Shown piece by piece: positions 1 to 9,315 of a stretch of 24,345 nt of DNA. The notes beneath the pieces are model-generated. The model saw only the letters and a list, made by a program, of their open reading frames with translations, searched no databases and was not told the DNA's origin. Numbering within the stretch: the first letter of the stretch is position 1; each line of letters starts with the position of its first letter. The position numbers were made by a program, and so were the translations under genes. Source of the DNA: JAITWN01 sp964384095 (GTDB lineage Bacteria > Pseudomonadota > Gammaproteobacteria > SZUA-140); the NCBI GenBank assembly GCA_964384095.1, contig CAYLKC010000022.1:1-24345 (forward strand), given 5' to 3'.

Positions 1-681
1 GCCGAGGATCGTCGCCGGGTCGGCGCCGAGCGCGACCGCGACCCGGAACGGCTCGCCCGGATGCGCGCGCTGCCAGTCGCGGAAGTCGAGCGCGCCGCCG
101 CGGTGCGCGAGCCAGCGCATGATGACGCGGTTCCTGCCGATCACCTGCTGGCGATAGATGCCGAGGTTCTGCCGCGGTTTGTCCGGGCCGCGGGTGACGA
201 CCAGCGCCCAGGTGATCAGCGGTCCGGCATCACCGGGCCAGCAGGTCTGGATCGGCAGCTTCGACAGGTCGACGTCGTCGCCCTCGATGACATGCTCCTG
301 GCACGGCGCGCGCTTGACGACCTTCGGCACCATGTTCAGCCCCTGCTTCAGCACCGGCAGCTTGTCCCAGGCGTCGCGCAGGCCGCTCGGCGGATCGGGT
401 GCGCGCAGGTAAGCGAGCATCTGGCCGACTTCGCGCAGCGTCGCGACCGAGTCGGCGCCCATGCCGAAGGCGACGCGCTCCGGCGTGCCGAACAGGTTCG
501 CGAGCACCGGGATGTCGTGGCCCTTCGGGTTTTCGAACAGGATCGCCGGCCCGCCCTGACGCAGCACGCGATCGCAGATCTCGGTCATTTCGAGATCCGG
601 GCTGACCTCGGCCTTCACGCGGATGAGCTCGCCGCGCTGTTCGAGCGCCGCGATGAAGTCGCGCAGGTCCTGGTATTTCAT
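1..681 (-). CDS. ubiD: UbiD-family 4-hydroxy-3-polyprenylbenzoate decarboxylase, N-terminal 227 residues (truncated by window edge)
   Basis: UbiD removes the ring carboxylate of 4-hydroxy-3-polyprenylbenzoate in ubiquinone synthesis, using the prenylated flavin made by UbiX. The minus-strand frame starts at the ATG at 679-681, preceded by a good GAGGAAA ribosome site, and is open to base 1. It begins MKYQDLRDFIAALEQRGEL. Around residues 145-200 it carries the typical blocks CWPGDAGPL, RQNLGIYRQQV and RVIMRWLAHRGGALD, which belong to the prFMN/metal-binding part of the family. E. coli UbiD is about 497 aa, so somewhat under half is seen. It lies 23 bp downstream of xthA on the same strand and may be co-transcribed with it. 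A UbiD relative acting on another aromatic acid is possible, but the match to the ubiquinone enzyme is close. Confidence 0.93.
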   Translation of the reverse strand, partial: MKYQDLRDFIAALEQRGELIRVKAEVSPDLEMTEICDRVLRQGGPAILFENPKGHDIPVLANLFGTPERVAFGMGADSVATLREVGQMLAYLRAPDPPSGLRDAWDKLPVLKQGLNMVPKVVKRAPCQEHVIEGDDVDLSKLPIQTCWPGDAGPLITWALVVTRGPDKPRQNLGIYRQQVIGRNRVIMRWLAHRGGALDFRDWQRAHPGEPFRVAVALGADPATILG

Positions 682-704
682 CGCCGTTTCCTCATGGTCC
701 GGTG

Positions 705-1472
705 TCAGAGCGCGAAATCGGCGAAGACCGGCGTATGGTCCGACGGCCGCTCCCAGCCGCGCGGGGCCTTGTCGATCGCGGCGTCCTTGCACAGTTTACA
801 GAGGTCCGCGCTCGCGAGGACATGATCGATGCGCAAGCCGAGATTGCGTTTGAAACCGTTCATCCGGTAGTCCCACCAACTGAACGCGGACTCGTCGGGG
901 TGATGCAGGCGGAAGGTATCGCACAGGCCGAGGTCGAGCATCCGGCGCCGCGCCGCGCGTTCGCGCTCACTGAACAGTACCTTGCCCTCCCACGCGGCCG
1001 GGTCATGCACGTCGATCGGCTCCGGCGCGATATTGAAGTCGCCGAGCACGACGAAGCGCGGATGCGCGCGCAGCTCGTTGGCGATATGCGCGGTGACCTT
1101 GTCGAGCCAGTCGAGCTTGTAGCGATACTTGTCCGAATCGACGCTCTCGCCGTTGGGGACGTAGAGGTTCAGGATGCGCACGCCGTCGATCGTCGCGCCG
1201 AGGATGCGGCGTTGCGGATCGTCGAGGCCGGGGATGTCGCGGATCACGTCCATCGCTTCGCCACGGCTCAGGATCGCGACGCCGTTGTAGGTCTTCTGCC
1301 CGGCAAAGACCGCGTGATAGCCGGCCGCGCGGATCTCCTCGACCGGGAACTGTTCGTCCTGCAGCTTGATCTCCTGGATTGCGAGCACGTCCGGCCGCGC
1401 GTCCGCGAGCCATTGCAGCACCTGCGGCAAGCGCACCCGCAGCGAATTGACGTTCCAGCTCGCGACCCGCAT
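705..1472 (-). CDS. xthA: Exodeoxyribonuclease III (AP endonuclease, ExoIII family)
   Basis: This is a Mg-dependent DNA repair nuclease that cuts at abasic sites and degrades 3' ends. The 255-aa length and start MRVASWNVNS fit the family. Catalytic residues are visible: Asn7 (SWNVNS), Glu34 (AIQEIK), Tyr104 (NLYVPNG), Asp145 and Asn147 (VVLGDFNIAP), and Asp245/His246 (PSDHTPVF) near the C-terminus. The frame uses the ATG at 1470-1472; the ribosome site is weak (AGAGA just upstream). The gene is divergent from the fadE operon, and ubiD follows 23 bp downstream. Nothing looks damaged. It could be named xth or exoA by other annotators, but the function is clear. Confidence 0.95.
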   Translation of the reverse strand: MRVASWNVNSLRVRLPQVLQWLADARPDVLAIQEIKLQDEQFPVEEIRAAGYHAVFAGQKTYNGVAILSRGEAMDVIRDIPGLDDPQRRILGATIDGVRILNLYVPNGESVDSDKYRYKLDWLDKVTAHIANELRAHPRFVVLGDFNIAPEPIDVHDPAAWEGKVLFSERERAARRRMLDLGLCDTFRLHHPDESAFSWWDYRMNGFKRNLGLRIDHVLASADLCKLCKDAAIDKAPRGWERPSDHTPVFADFAL

Positions 1473-1677
1473 TCTCTGCTTAAGCCTTTGTTTGGGTTTG
1501 ATAACCGGGTACAGTAAGCGGCATTGTGGCCGATAACCTCGACGGACCGCACAGTCGCGGTGATGGCGGCCGGTTAAAGTGGCGGTCGAATTGTCCGTAT
1601 GCCGTTGCCGCTGCCGGCATCACGGGATGATAGCACTCCGCATCGGGGTTGCCGACCGCTGCGCTGGAGGCAAAGAC
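1473..1677. promoter_or_regulatory. Divergent control region between xthA and the fad operon
   Basis: This 205-bp gap must hold the promoters for xthA (leftward) and fadE (rightward). I see no strong consensus sigma-70 promoter on either strand. The heptamer GATAACC occurs at 1500-1506 and again at 1532-1538, 32 bp apart (about three helical turns), which could be a paired regulator site. No clear PsrA-type GAAAC-N4-GTTTC operator was found by eye. A GGAGG ribosome site at 1666-1670 precedes fadE. Confidence 0.4.
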
Positions 1678-4116
1678 ATGACGACGCTGTTCGCACTGCT
1701 TGCCTTGCTCGCCGTCCTCTGGGCGCTTGCCTTCATACGCGTCCCGCTGCCGTTCTCGACCGCGATCGTCGCGCTGGCGCTGGTGGCGCTGACGCTGTGG
1801 TCGCCGCTCGGCGGCTTCCTGTTGTCCGTGCTCTGGTTGCTGTTCCTTGCCCTCGCGATCCCGCTCAATGTCACGGCGCTGCGCCGTCAATGGTTGTCCG
1901 CGCCGATGCTGAAGCTGTTCCGCCGCATCATGCCGGCGATGTCGCGCACCGAGCGCGAGGCGCTCGAGGCCGGCACGGTATGGTGGGAGGGCGAGATCTT
2001 CAGCGGCAAACCGGAATGGCAGCGCCTGCTGAACCTGCCGACGCCGCGGCTGACACCCGAGGAGCAGGCCTTCATCGACGGTCCGCTCGACGAGCTGTGC
2101 CGGATGCTCGAGGACTGGCGTATTACCGACGAATACCACGACCTGCCGCCCGAGGTCTGGCGCTTCATCAAGGACAAGGGCTTCTTCGGCATGATCATCC
2201 CGCGCGAGTACGGCGGGCTTGGCTTCTCGGCGCTCGCGCACTCGCAGGTGGTCATGACGCTGTCGACGCGCAGCATTACCGCGGCGGTCACCGTGATGGT
2301 GCCGAACTCGCTCGGACCGGCCGAGCTGTTGCTGCATTACGGTACAGACGCGCAGAAGGAGCGTTATCTGCGCCGGCTCGCGCGCGGCGAGGAGGTGCCT
2401 TGCTTTGCGTTGACCGGACCCGAGGCCGGCAGCGACGCGGCGAGCATCCCCGATCGCGGCGTCGTCTGTCGCGGCGAATTCAACGGCGAGGAGATCACCG
2501 GCATCCGCCTGAACTGGGAGAAGCGCTACATCACGCTCGGCCCGGTCGCGACCGTGCTCGGCCTCGCGTTCAAGCTCTCTGATCCCGATCGTCTGCTCGG
2601 CGAGCAGGAGGAATACGGCATCACGCTGGCGCTGATCCCGACCGACACCCCCGGCATCGAGATCGGCGAGCGCCACGCACCGCTGAACCAGGCCTTTCAG
2701 AACGGACCGAATCGTGGCAAGGACGTCTTCATCCCGCTCGACTGGGTCATCGGCGGCAAGGACGGGCTCGGCGAAGGCTGGCGCATGCTGATGGAGTCGC
2801 TTGCGGCCGGGCGTTCGATCTCGCTGCCGGCGCTCTCGACCGGCGCCGGCAAGCTCGCCTGCCGCTACACCGGCGCCTATGCGCGCATCCGCCGCCAGTT
2901 TCACATGCCGATCGGCCGCTTCGAGGGTGTCGAGGAGGCGCTCGCGCGCATCGCTGGCAACACCTGGCTGATGGACGCCGCGCGTGTCATGACGGCACAG
3001 GCCGTCGATCAGGGCGAGAAGCCGGCGGTCGCCTCGGCGATCGTCAAGTATCACCTGACCGAGCGCATGCGCCAGGTCGTCAACGACGCGATGGACGTGC
3101 AGGGCGGCAGCGGCATCTGCATGGGCCCGCGCAATCTGATTGGCCGCGTCTACCAGGCGGTGCCGATCAGCATCACCGTCGAGGGCGCGAACATCCTGAC
3201 GCGCAGCCTGATCATCTTCGGCCAGGGCGCGATCCGCTGTCACCCGTATGTATTGAAGGAGATGCGCGCCGCGGCGGAGCAGGACCCGGTGCGCGCGCTC
3301 CGGGATTTCGACGCCGCGCTGTTCGGTCATGCCGGCTTCATGGTCAGCAATGCCGCGCGCGCGCTATGGCTCGGGCTCGGCGGCGATTGCCTGCTGCCAG
3401 TGCCGGGCGCGAGCGAGGCGCGGCGCTATTACCGGCAGGCGACGCGCTTGTCCGCGGCCTTCGCACTCGCCGCCGACGCCGCGATGCTGACGCTCGGCGG
3501 CGAACTGAAGCGCCGCGAAAAGCTGTCTGGCCGGCTCGCCGACGTGCTGAGCCAGCTCTACCTGGTCTCGGCGGCGCTGCGTCGCTACGAGGACCAGGGC
3601 CGGCTGAAGGAAGACCTGCCCCTGCTGCGCTGGGCCTGCGAGGATGCCCTGCATGTCGCCGAAGACCGGCTCTATGAACTGCTGCGCAACTTCCCCGATC
3701 GACGCATCGGGGCGCTGCTGCGCGGTCTGATCTTCCCTCTCGGCCGCCGTCTGCGGGCGCCGTCCGATACGCTTGGGCATGAAGTCGCAGCGACGATCCT
3801 CGGGCCGGGGCCGATACGGGATCGGCTGACGCTCGGCACCTTCCTGACCGACGATACCCGCCGCGCGATCGGCCGCATCGACGCCGCGCTCGATCTGGTC
3901 GTCGCCGCCGAGCCGGTCGAGCGCAAGCTGCGCACCGCCGCGAAGGAGGGCCGCATCGCGAACGGCAGCGATGATGCGCTGCTCGAACAGGGCCTCGCCG
4001 CCGGGGTGGTCGACGCGGACGAGGCGGAGCGGTATCGTAAGGCACTGGCCGCGCGCCGCGACGTCATCACCGTCGATGCGTTTCCGGCCGATCGCTGGCA
4101 ACGCGGACAGCATTGA
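1678..4116 (+). CDS. fadE: Acyl-CoA dehydrogenase, FadE type
   Basis: FadE catalyses the first oxidation of beta-oxidation, acyl-CoA to trans-2-enoyl-CoA, with FAD. The start at 1678 is chosen because ATG follows GGAGG with good spacing; the frame stays open further upstream without another good start. The 812-aa product matches the long gammaproteobacterial FadE class (E. coli about 814 aa) rather than the usual 380-aa enzymes. Residues 3-62 are strongly hydrophobic with two or three membrane segments. The dehydrogenase core follows, with FGMIIPREYGGLGFSALAHS near residue 165, FALTGPEAGSDA near 243 and DVQGGSGICMGPRN near 475, then the extended FadE-specific C-terminal domain. It is first gene of the fad operon, and its stop lies 5 bp before the chosen thiolase start. 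Confidence 0.94.
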   Translation: MTTLFALLALLAVLWALAFIRVPLPFSTAIVALALVALTLWSPLGGFLLSVLWLLFLALAIPLNVTALRRQWLSAPMLKLFRRIMPAMSRTEREALEAGTVWWEGEIFSGKPEWQRLLNLPTPRLTPEEQAFIDGPLDELCRMLEDWRITDEYHDLPPEVWRFIKDKGFFGMIIPREYGGLGFSALAHSQVVMTLSTRSITAAVTVMVPNSLGPAELLLHYGTDAQKERYLRRLARGEEVPCFALTGPEAGSDAASIPDRGVVCRGEFNGEEITGIRLNWEKRYITLGPVATVLGLAFKLSDPDRLLGEQEEYGITLALIPTDTPGIEIGERHAPLNQAFQNGPNRGKDVFIPLDWVIGGKDGLGEGWRMLMESLAAGRSISLPALSTGAGKLACRYTGAYARIRRQFHMPIGRFEGVEEALARIAGNTWLMDAARVMTAQAVDQGEKPAVASAIVKYHLTERMRQVVNDAMDVQGGSGICMGPRNLIGRVYQAVPISITVEGANILTRSLIIFGQGAIRCHPYVLKEMRAAAEQDPVRALRDFDAALFGHAGFMVSNAARALWLGLGGDCLLPVPGASEARRYYRQATRLSAAFALAADAAMLTLGGELKRREKLSGRLADVLSQLYLVSAALRRYEDQGRLKEDLPLLRWACEDALHVAEDRLYELLRNFPDRRIGALLRGLIFPLGRRLRAPSDTLGHEVAATILGPGPIRDRLTLGTFLTDDTRRAIGRIDAALDLVVAAEPVERKLRTAAKEGRIANGSDDALLEQGLAAGVVDADEAERYRKALAARRDVITVDAFPADRWQRGQH

Positions 4117-4121
4117 TTCGG

Positions 4122-5480
4122 ATGAAACAGCCGGTCTACATCGTCGACGGTCTGCGCACGCCGTTCCTGAAGGCGAAGGGCGGGCCGGGACCGTTCGCGG
4201 CCGCCGATCTCGCGATCGGTGCCGGTCGCGCGCTGCTCGCGCGCCAGCCCTTCGAACCGTCGCAGCTCGACGAGGCGATCCTTGGTTGCGTGATGCCGGG
4301 GCCGGACGAGGCGAATATCGCCCGCATCGTCGCGTTGCGACTCGGCTGCGGTCACGGCGTCACCGCCTACACCGTGCAGCGCAACTGCGCCTCCGGCATG
4401 CAGGCGCTCGACAACGCATTCATCGACATCAGTGACGGTCGCGCCGATCTCGTGCTCGCCGGCGGTGTCGAGGCGATGAGCCATGCACCGGTACTGCTTG
4501 GCCCGGACATGGTGCGCTGGCTCGCCGACTGGAACGGCGCGAAGAACACCCGCGCGCGCCTGCGCGCGCTCGGGCGGCTGCGGCCGCAACACCTGAAGCC
4601 CGTCATTGCCCTGCTGCGTGGCCTGACCGATCCGGTCGTCGGCCTGTCGATGGGCCAGACCGCGGAGAACCTTGCCTGGCGCTTCGACATCGCGCGCGAG
4701 CACATGGATGCCTTCGCCGCCGAGAGTCACCGCCGTCTCGCTGCGGCGCAGGACGAGGGCCGCCTCAGCGACGAGATCGAATACCTCTATGACGCCGCCG
4801 GCAATGCCCATCTCCACGATGACGGCTTGCGCCGCGATACCTCGATGGACAGACTCGCAAAGCTCAAACCGGTGTTCGACCGCGGCTTCGGCAAGGTCAC
4901 CGCCGGTAACAGCGCGCAGGTCACCGACGGCGCTGCGCTGCTGGTACTCGCCAGCGCGCGCGCGGTCGAGCGCTACGGCCTGCCGGTGCTGGCGCGCATC
5001 CGCGACTGCGCCTGGGCCGGGCTCGACCCCGCGCAGATGGGGCTGGGACCCGCGCATGCGGTGGCGCCGCTGCTCGAGCGCGGCCGGCTCACACCCGGCG
5101 ACATCGATTTCTGGGAGATCAACGAGGCCTTCGCGGCACAGGTGATCGCGGTGCTCGAGGCCTGGAAGAGCGCCGATTATTGCCGCAAGGAACTCGGTCT
5201 GACGGGCGCGCTCGGTGAGATCGACCCCGAGTGCATCAACGTCGACGGAGGAGCGATCGCGCTCGGCCATCCGGTCGGCGCGAGCGGGGCGCGCATCGTC
5301 CTGCATCTCGCCCATGTGCTGAGACGCGAAGGCGCGCGGCTCGGTATCGCGACATTGTGCATCGGCGGCGGGCAGGGCGGCGCGATGCTGATCGAGAATG
5401 AAGAATCGCGCGCCCGCCGCGCGTTGCCGCAGCCCGAAGCCGATCTGGAGCTGCCGGAAGGAGGCGAGGATGGCGGCTGA
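4122..5480 (+). CDS. fadI: Acetyl-CoA C-acyltransferase (3-ketoacyl-CoA thiolase, FadI-like)
   Basis: This thiolase carries out the last step of beta-oxidation, cleaving 3-ketoacyl-CoA with CoA to acetyl-CoA and a shortened acyl-CoA. The 452-aa protein starts MKQPVYIVDGLRTPFLKAKG. The nucleophile is Cys89 in QRNCASGMQ, the catalytic His is His383 in ALGHPVGASGA, and the second Cys is Cys413 in LCIGGGQGG; NEAFAA lies at 334-339. A TTG at 4113 is also in frame and would overlap the fadE stop, but the ATG at 4122 fits the family N-terminus better; no clear ribosome site favours either. Pairing with a hydratase/dehydrogenase just downstream mirrors the FadI-FadJ complex. The C-terminal 25 residues after IEN are an Arg/Glu-rich extension whose coding overlaps the next gene. 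Confidence 0.92.
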   Translation: MKQPVYIVDGLRTPFLKAKGGPGPFAAADLAIGAGRALLARQPFEPSQLDEAILGCVMPGPDEANIARIVALRLGCGHGVTAYTVQRNCASGMQALDNAFIDISDGRADLVLAGGVEAMSHAPVLLGPDMVRWLADWNGAKNTRARLRALGRLRPQHLKPVIALLRGLTDPVVGLSMGQTAENLAWRFDIAREHMDAFAAESHRRLAAAQDEGRLSDEIEYLYDAAGNAHLHDDGLRRDTSMDRLAKLKPVFDRGFGKVTAGNSAQVTDGAALLVLASARAVERYGLPVLARIRDCAWAGLDPAQMGLGPAHAVAPLLERGRLTPGDIDFWEINEAFAAQVIAVLEAWKSADYCRKELGLTGALGEIDPECINVDGGAIALGHPVGASGARIVLHLAHVLRREGARLGIATLCIGGGQGGAMLIENEESRARRALPQPEADLELPEGGEDGG

Positions 5481-7503
5481 GCTCGGCATTCGCCACTGGC
5501 GCAGCGAACGCGATGCCGACGGCATCCTGTGGCTGACAATCGACAAGCGCGACGCCGGCGCCAACACCCTGTCGCGGGAGGTCATCGAGGAATTCAGCGC
5601 GCTGCTCTCCGAGGCCGAGCGCTCGCCGCCGCGTGCGCTGGTCATCCGTTCCGGCAAGCCCGGCGGTTTCATCGCCGGCGCCGACGTGCGCGAATTCACG
5701 CAACTCAAGGGCCATGCCGAGGCGATTGAACTGATTCGCCGTTGCCACGGCGTGCTCGATCGGCTCGAGGCCCTCGACTGTCCGACCGTCAGCCTGATCC
5801 ACGGCTATTGTCTCGGCGGTGGCCTCGAACTTGCGCTGGCGACGCGCTGTCGCATCGCGCTCGACGATCCGCGCACGCGCCTCGGCCTGCCCGAGGTGCG
5901 GCTCGGCATCCATCCCGGTTTCGGCGGCAGCCTGCGCGCGCCGCAACTCGTCGGCAATATCACCGGACTTGACCTGATGCTGAGTGGACGCAGCCTGAGC
6001 GCGCGCGCGGCGCGCAAGATCGGCCTCGTCGATCATGTCGTCCCCGAGCGCCATTTCCTCCGTGCCGCGCGCGCGGTCGCGCTCGATCCGCCGAAGCGGC
6101 GCCGGCCGGTATGGTGGCAGCGCCTCGCCGGCCAGCGCCTGTTGCGTCCGCAGGTCGCGCGCTATATGAAGAAAAAGCTCGCGGCGAAGGTCGACGAACG
6201 TCATTACCCGGCCCCGTATGCATTGCTCGACCTGTGGACGCGGCATATCGACGACCGCTACCGGATGCTGACCGAGGAGGCGAACTCGGTCGCGCGACTG
6301 ATCGTCGGCGACACCGCGCAGAACCTGATCCGGGTGTTCTTCCTGCAGGAGAAGCTGAAGGCGCTCGGCAAGGACGTCGATTTCGCGCCGCGACACGTGC
6401 ATGTCGTCGGCGCCGGCGTCATGGGCGGCGACATCGCCGCCTGGTGCGCGGTGCAGGGCTTGAACGTCAGTCTGCAGGACCAGTCGCCTGAGCGCATCGC
6501 GCCGGCGATCAAGCGCGCCCGTGCGCTGTTCGAACAGCGGTTGCGCGAGCCGCGCCTCGTCAGCGCGGCGATGGACCGATTGATGCCGGACACGCGCGGT
6601 CACGGCGTCGCGCGCGCCGACGTCGTCATCGAGGCGATCTTCGAGAACGCCGACGCGAAGCGTGAGCTGTACCGGACGCTCGAGCCGCGCATGAAGCCGG
6701 AGGCGCTGCTCGCGACCAACACCTCGAGTATCCCGCTCGAAATGCTCGGCGCCGCGCTCGACGATCCCGGCCGCCTCGTCGGTCTGCACTTCTTCAACCC
6801 GGTCGCGAAGATGCAGCTGATCGAGATCGTGCGTGGCACGAACACCGATGCGCGCGCGATCGCCCGCGCGACCGCGTTCGCGCGCAGGATCGACCGCCTG
6901 CCCTTGCCGGTGCGCAGTCACCCGGGTTTCCTGGTCAACCGCGTGCTGATGCCGTATCTGATGGAGGCGGTCGCCGCGCTGGGCGACGGCATCGGCGCCG
7001 AGGTCATCGACCGCGCCGCGACCGCGTTCGGCATGCCGATGGGCCCGGTCGAACTCGCCGACACCGTCGGCCTCGACATCTGCCTGTCGGTCGCCGAGAA
7101 TCTGTCTGATCAGCTCGGCCTCGAGGTCCCTGATCGCCTGCGCCGCGCCGTCGATGCCGGCCACCTCGGCCGCAAGAGCGGGCGCGGTTTCTATGCCTGG
7201 CGCAACGGCAAGCCGGTCAAGGGTCGCGAAGACAGTCGCCAGCAAGCACCGGCCGATCTCACCGACCGGCTCGTGCTCGCATTGCTGAACGAGGCCGTCG
7301 CCTGCCTGCGCGAGGGCATCGTCGATGATGCCGACGCCCTCGACGCCGGCATCGTCTTCGGCACCGGCTTCGCGCCGTTTCGCGGCGGGCCGATCCACTA
7401 CATCCGTCATCACGGGATCAATACATTGAGGGAACGTCTGCTCACTCTCAATCACAGCCATGGCGCGCGCTTTGACCCTGACGAAGGCTGGATGCACATT
7501 TAG
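5470..7503 (+). CDS. fadJ: Bifunctional enoyl-CoA hydratase / 3-hydroxyacyl-CoA dehydrogenase (FadJ-like)
   Basis: This enzyme performs the two middle steps of beta-oxidation: hydration of enoyl-CoA and NAD-dependent oxidation of 3-hydroxyacyl-CoA. The 677-aa protein has an N-terminal crotonase domain (about 1-200) with the two acidic catalytic residues Glu120 (GGGLELAL) and Glu142 (GLPEVRLG), the pair known from FadB/FadJ. A Rossmann domain follows from about 310 with GAGVMGG (314-320), catalytic His440 in GLHFFNPVAKM and HPGFLVNRVLMPYLMEA near 497, then two dehydrogenase C-terminal repeats. The ATG at 5470 overlaps the thiolase stop by 11 bp and is preceded by GGAAGGAGG, so translation is probably coupled. 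FadB is the alternative name, but the thiolase-first order and FadI-like partner favour FadJ. Confidence 0.92.
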   Translation: MAAELGIRHWRSERDADGILWLTIDKRDAGANTLSREVIEEFSALLSEAERSPPRALVIRSGKPGGFIAGADVREFTQLKGHAEAIELIRRCHGVLDRLEALDCPTVSLIHGYCLGGGLELALATRCRIALDDPRTRLGLPEVRLGIHPGFGGSLRAPQLVGNITGLDLMLSGRSLSARAARKIGLVDHVVPERHFLRAARAVALDPPKRRRPVWWQRLAGQRLLRPQVARYMKKKLAAKVDERHYPAPYALLDLWTRHIDDRYRMLTEEANSVARLIVGDTAQNLIRVFFLQEKLKALGKDVDFAPRHVHVVGAGVMGGDIAAWCAVQGLNVSLQDQSPERIAPAIKRARALFEQRLREPRLVSAAMDRLMPDTRGHGVARADVVIEAIFENADAKRELYRTLEPRMKPEALLATNTSSIPLEMLGAALDDPGRLVGLHFFNPVAKMQLIEIVRGTNTDARAIARATAFARRIDRLPLPVRSHPGFLVNRVLMPYLMEAVAALGDGIGAEVIDRAATAFGMPMGPVELADTVGLDICLSVAENLSDQLGLEVPDRLRRAVDAGHLGRKSGRGFYAWRNGKPVKGREDSRQQAPADLTDRLVLALLNEAVACLREGIVDDADALDAGIVFGTGFAPFRGGPIHYIRHHGINTLRERLLTLNHSHGARFDPDEGWMHI

Positions 7504-7517
7504 TTCAGGATTCACAC

Positions 7518-9314
7518 ATGCCAGGCCCGACTGACCTGATCGAACCCGACGGCATCGACAGCCTCGCCGCGCTGTTCCGCGAACGCATGCGGCGCATGCC
7601 CGAGGCAGAGGCCTGGCGCTGGTTCGACACGGAGCGCGGCGAGTGGACCGGGGCGAGCTGGCATGACATGGACGCGCGCGTCGCGCGCTGGCAGGCCGCG
7701 CTGCGCGCCGAAGGCCTCGCGCCCGGCGATCGCGTCGCGCTGATGCTGCAAAACGGCATCGACTGGGTCAGCTTCGATCTCGCCGCGCTCGGTCTCGGCC
7801 TGGTCGTCGTGCCGGTGTTTGCGAACGACCGCCCGGACAACGTCGCCTGGATCATTCGTCTGACCGAAGCGCGGCTGCTGCTGGTCGGTGACAGCGAACA
7901 TTCCGATGAGCTGTGTGAGCGCCTCGCCGAATTCCCCGGGCTGCGCATCGTCGTGCGCGGCAAGATCGGGGCGGACGATCCGCGCCGCGTTGCATTGCGT
8001 AACTGGTTGCCGGACACCGCGGAGCGCGGCTACGAGGTCATCGACGCAAGCCCCGACGATCTCGCGACGATCGTCTTCACCTCCGGCACGGTCGGGCGCC
8101 CGAAGGGCGTCATGCTGAGCCATCGCAACATCCTGTGGAATGCCTGCGCCTCGTTCCACGCGAACACCGTCTATACCAATGACCTGTTCCTGTCCTTCCT
8201 GCCACTGTCGCATATGCTCGAGCGCACCACCGGCTACTATCTGCCGATGATGGCCGGCGCCACCGTTGCCTTCGCGCGTTCGGTCGCGCAGCTCGCCGAG
8301 GACCTGCCGGTGATCAGGCCGACGGTGCTGATCTCGGTGCCGCGCATCTACGAGCGCGTGCATGCAAAGCTGAGTGCGCAGATGGCTGAACGCTCGGGCA
8401 TTGCCCGCGCGCTGTTCAACGCCGCGGTCTGCATCGGCTGGATGCGCTTCGAGCACGCGCAGGGCCGCGGCGGCTGGCGGCCGTCGTTCCTGCTGTGGCC
8501 GCTGCTGCACCGCCTGGTCGCGAGCAAGGTGCTGGCGCGGCTCGGTGGCCGCATTCGTATCGCGGTGTGTGGTGGCGCGCCGCTGTCGACCGAGGTCGCG
8601 CGCGTGTTCATCGGGCTCGGCCTGCCGGTCGTGCAGGGCTACGGCATGACCGAGCTCGCGCCGGTGGTCAGCGGCAACAGCGTCGACGACAACGATCCCG
8701 CCAGCGTCGGTCGCCCGCTGCGCGATGTCGAGCTGCGGCTGGGTGACAATAATGAGCTGCTGGTCAGGAGTCCTGGCATGATGAATGGTTATCTGAACGA
8801 CCCCGAGGCGACCGCAAAGACGATCGATCGCGACGGCTGGCTGCATACCGGCGACCAGGCCGATATCCGCAGCGGACGGCTCTATCTCACCGGTCGCCTC
8901 AAGGACATCATCGTGCTGTCGAACGGCGAGAAGCTGCCGCCCGACGACATGGAGCTCGCGATCGCGCGCGACCCGCTGTTCGACCAGGTCATGGTCATTG
9001 GCGAGGGCAAGCCCTATCTCGCCGCGCTGGTCGTGCTGAACCCGGAGCAGTGGCCGGCCTTCGCGAAGCGTCATGCCCTCGACCCCGATGATCCGAAGTC
9101 GCTGACCAGCGGTCGGGTGCAGGACGAGGTCTGCAAGCGCATCGGCGCGATGATGCGCGAATTCCCGGGCTACGCCCAGGTGCGCCGTTGTGCGCTGACG
9201 CTCGAGCCATGGTCGGTCGAGAACGGACTGCTGACGCCCACGCTGAAGCTGCGGCGTGCGCAGGTCATGGACAGGCTGCGCGACGAGTCCGCGCGCCTCT
9301 ACGCAGGACATTGA
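7518..9314 (+). CDS. Long-chain fatty acyl-CoA ligase (AMP-forming)
   Basis: The ligase activates free fatty acids to acyl-CoA through an acyl-AMP intermediate and supplies the rest of the operon. The 598-aa protein shows the adenylate-forming signatures in order: phosphate loop FTSGTVGRPKG (187-197), QGYGMTELAP (373-382), LHTGDQADI (442-450), GRLKDIIVLSNGEKLPP (459-475) and a C-terminal Lys in LLTPTLKLRR. Its pattern resembles the eukaryote-like FAA1 group (COG1022) more than E. coli FadD, so no symbol is given. It starts 14 bp after fadJ and ends 1 bp before the thioesterase start. Chain-length preference cannot be read from the sequence. Confidence 0.9.
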   Translation: MPGPTDLIEPDGIDSLAALFRERMRRMPEAEAWRWFDTERGEWTGASWHDMDARVARWQAALRAEGLAPGDRVALMLQNGIDWVSFDLAALGLGLVVVPVFANDRPDNVAWIIRLTEARLLLVGDSEHSDELCERLAEFPGLRIVVRGKIGADDPRRVALRNWLPDTAERGYEVIDASPDDLATIVFTSGTVGRPKGVMLSHRNILWNACASFHANTVYTNDLFLSFLPLSHMLERTTGYYLPMMAGATVAFARSVAQLAEDLPVIRPTVLISVPRIYERVHAKLSAQMAERSGIARALFNAAVCIGWMRFEHAQGRGGWRPSFLLWPLLHRLVASKVLARLGGRIRIAVCGGAPLSTEVARVFIGLGLPVVQGYGMTELAPVVSGNSVDDNDPASVGRPLRDVELRLGDNNELLVRSPGMMNGYLNDPEATAKTIDRDGWLHTGDQADIRSGRLYLTGRLKDIIVLSNGEKLPPDDMELAIARDPLFDQVMVIGEGKPYLAALVVLNPEQWPAFAKRHALDPDDPKSLTSGRVQDEVCKRIGAMMREFPGYAQVRRCALTLEPWSVENGLLTPTLKLRRAQVMDRLRDESARLYAGH

Positions 9315-9315
9315 C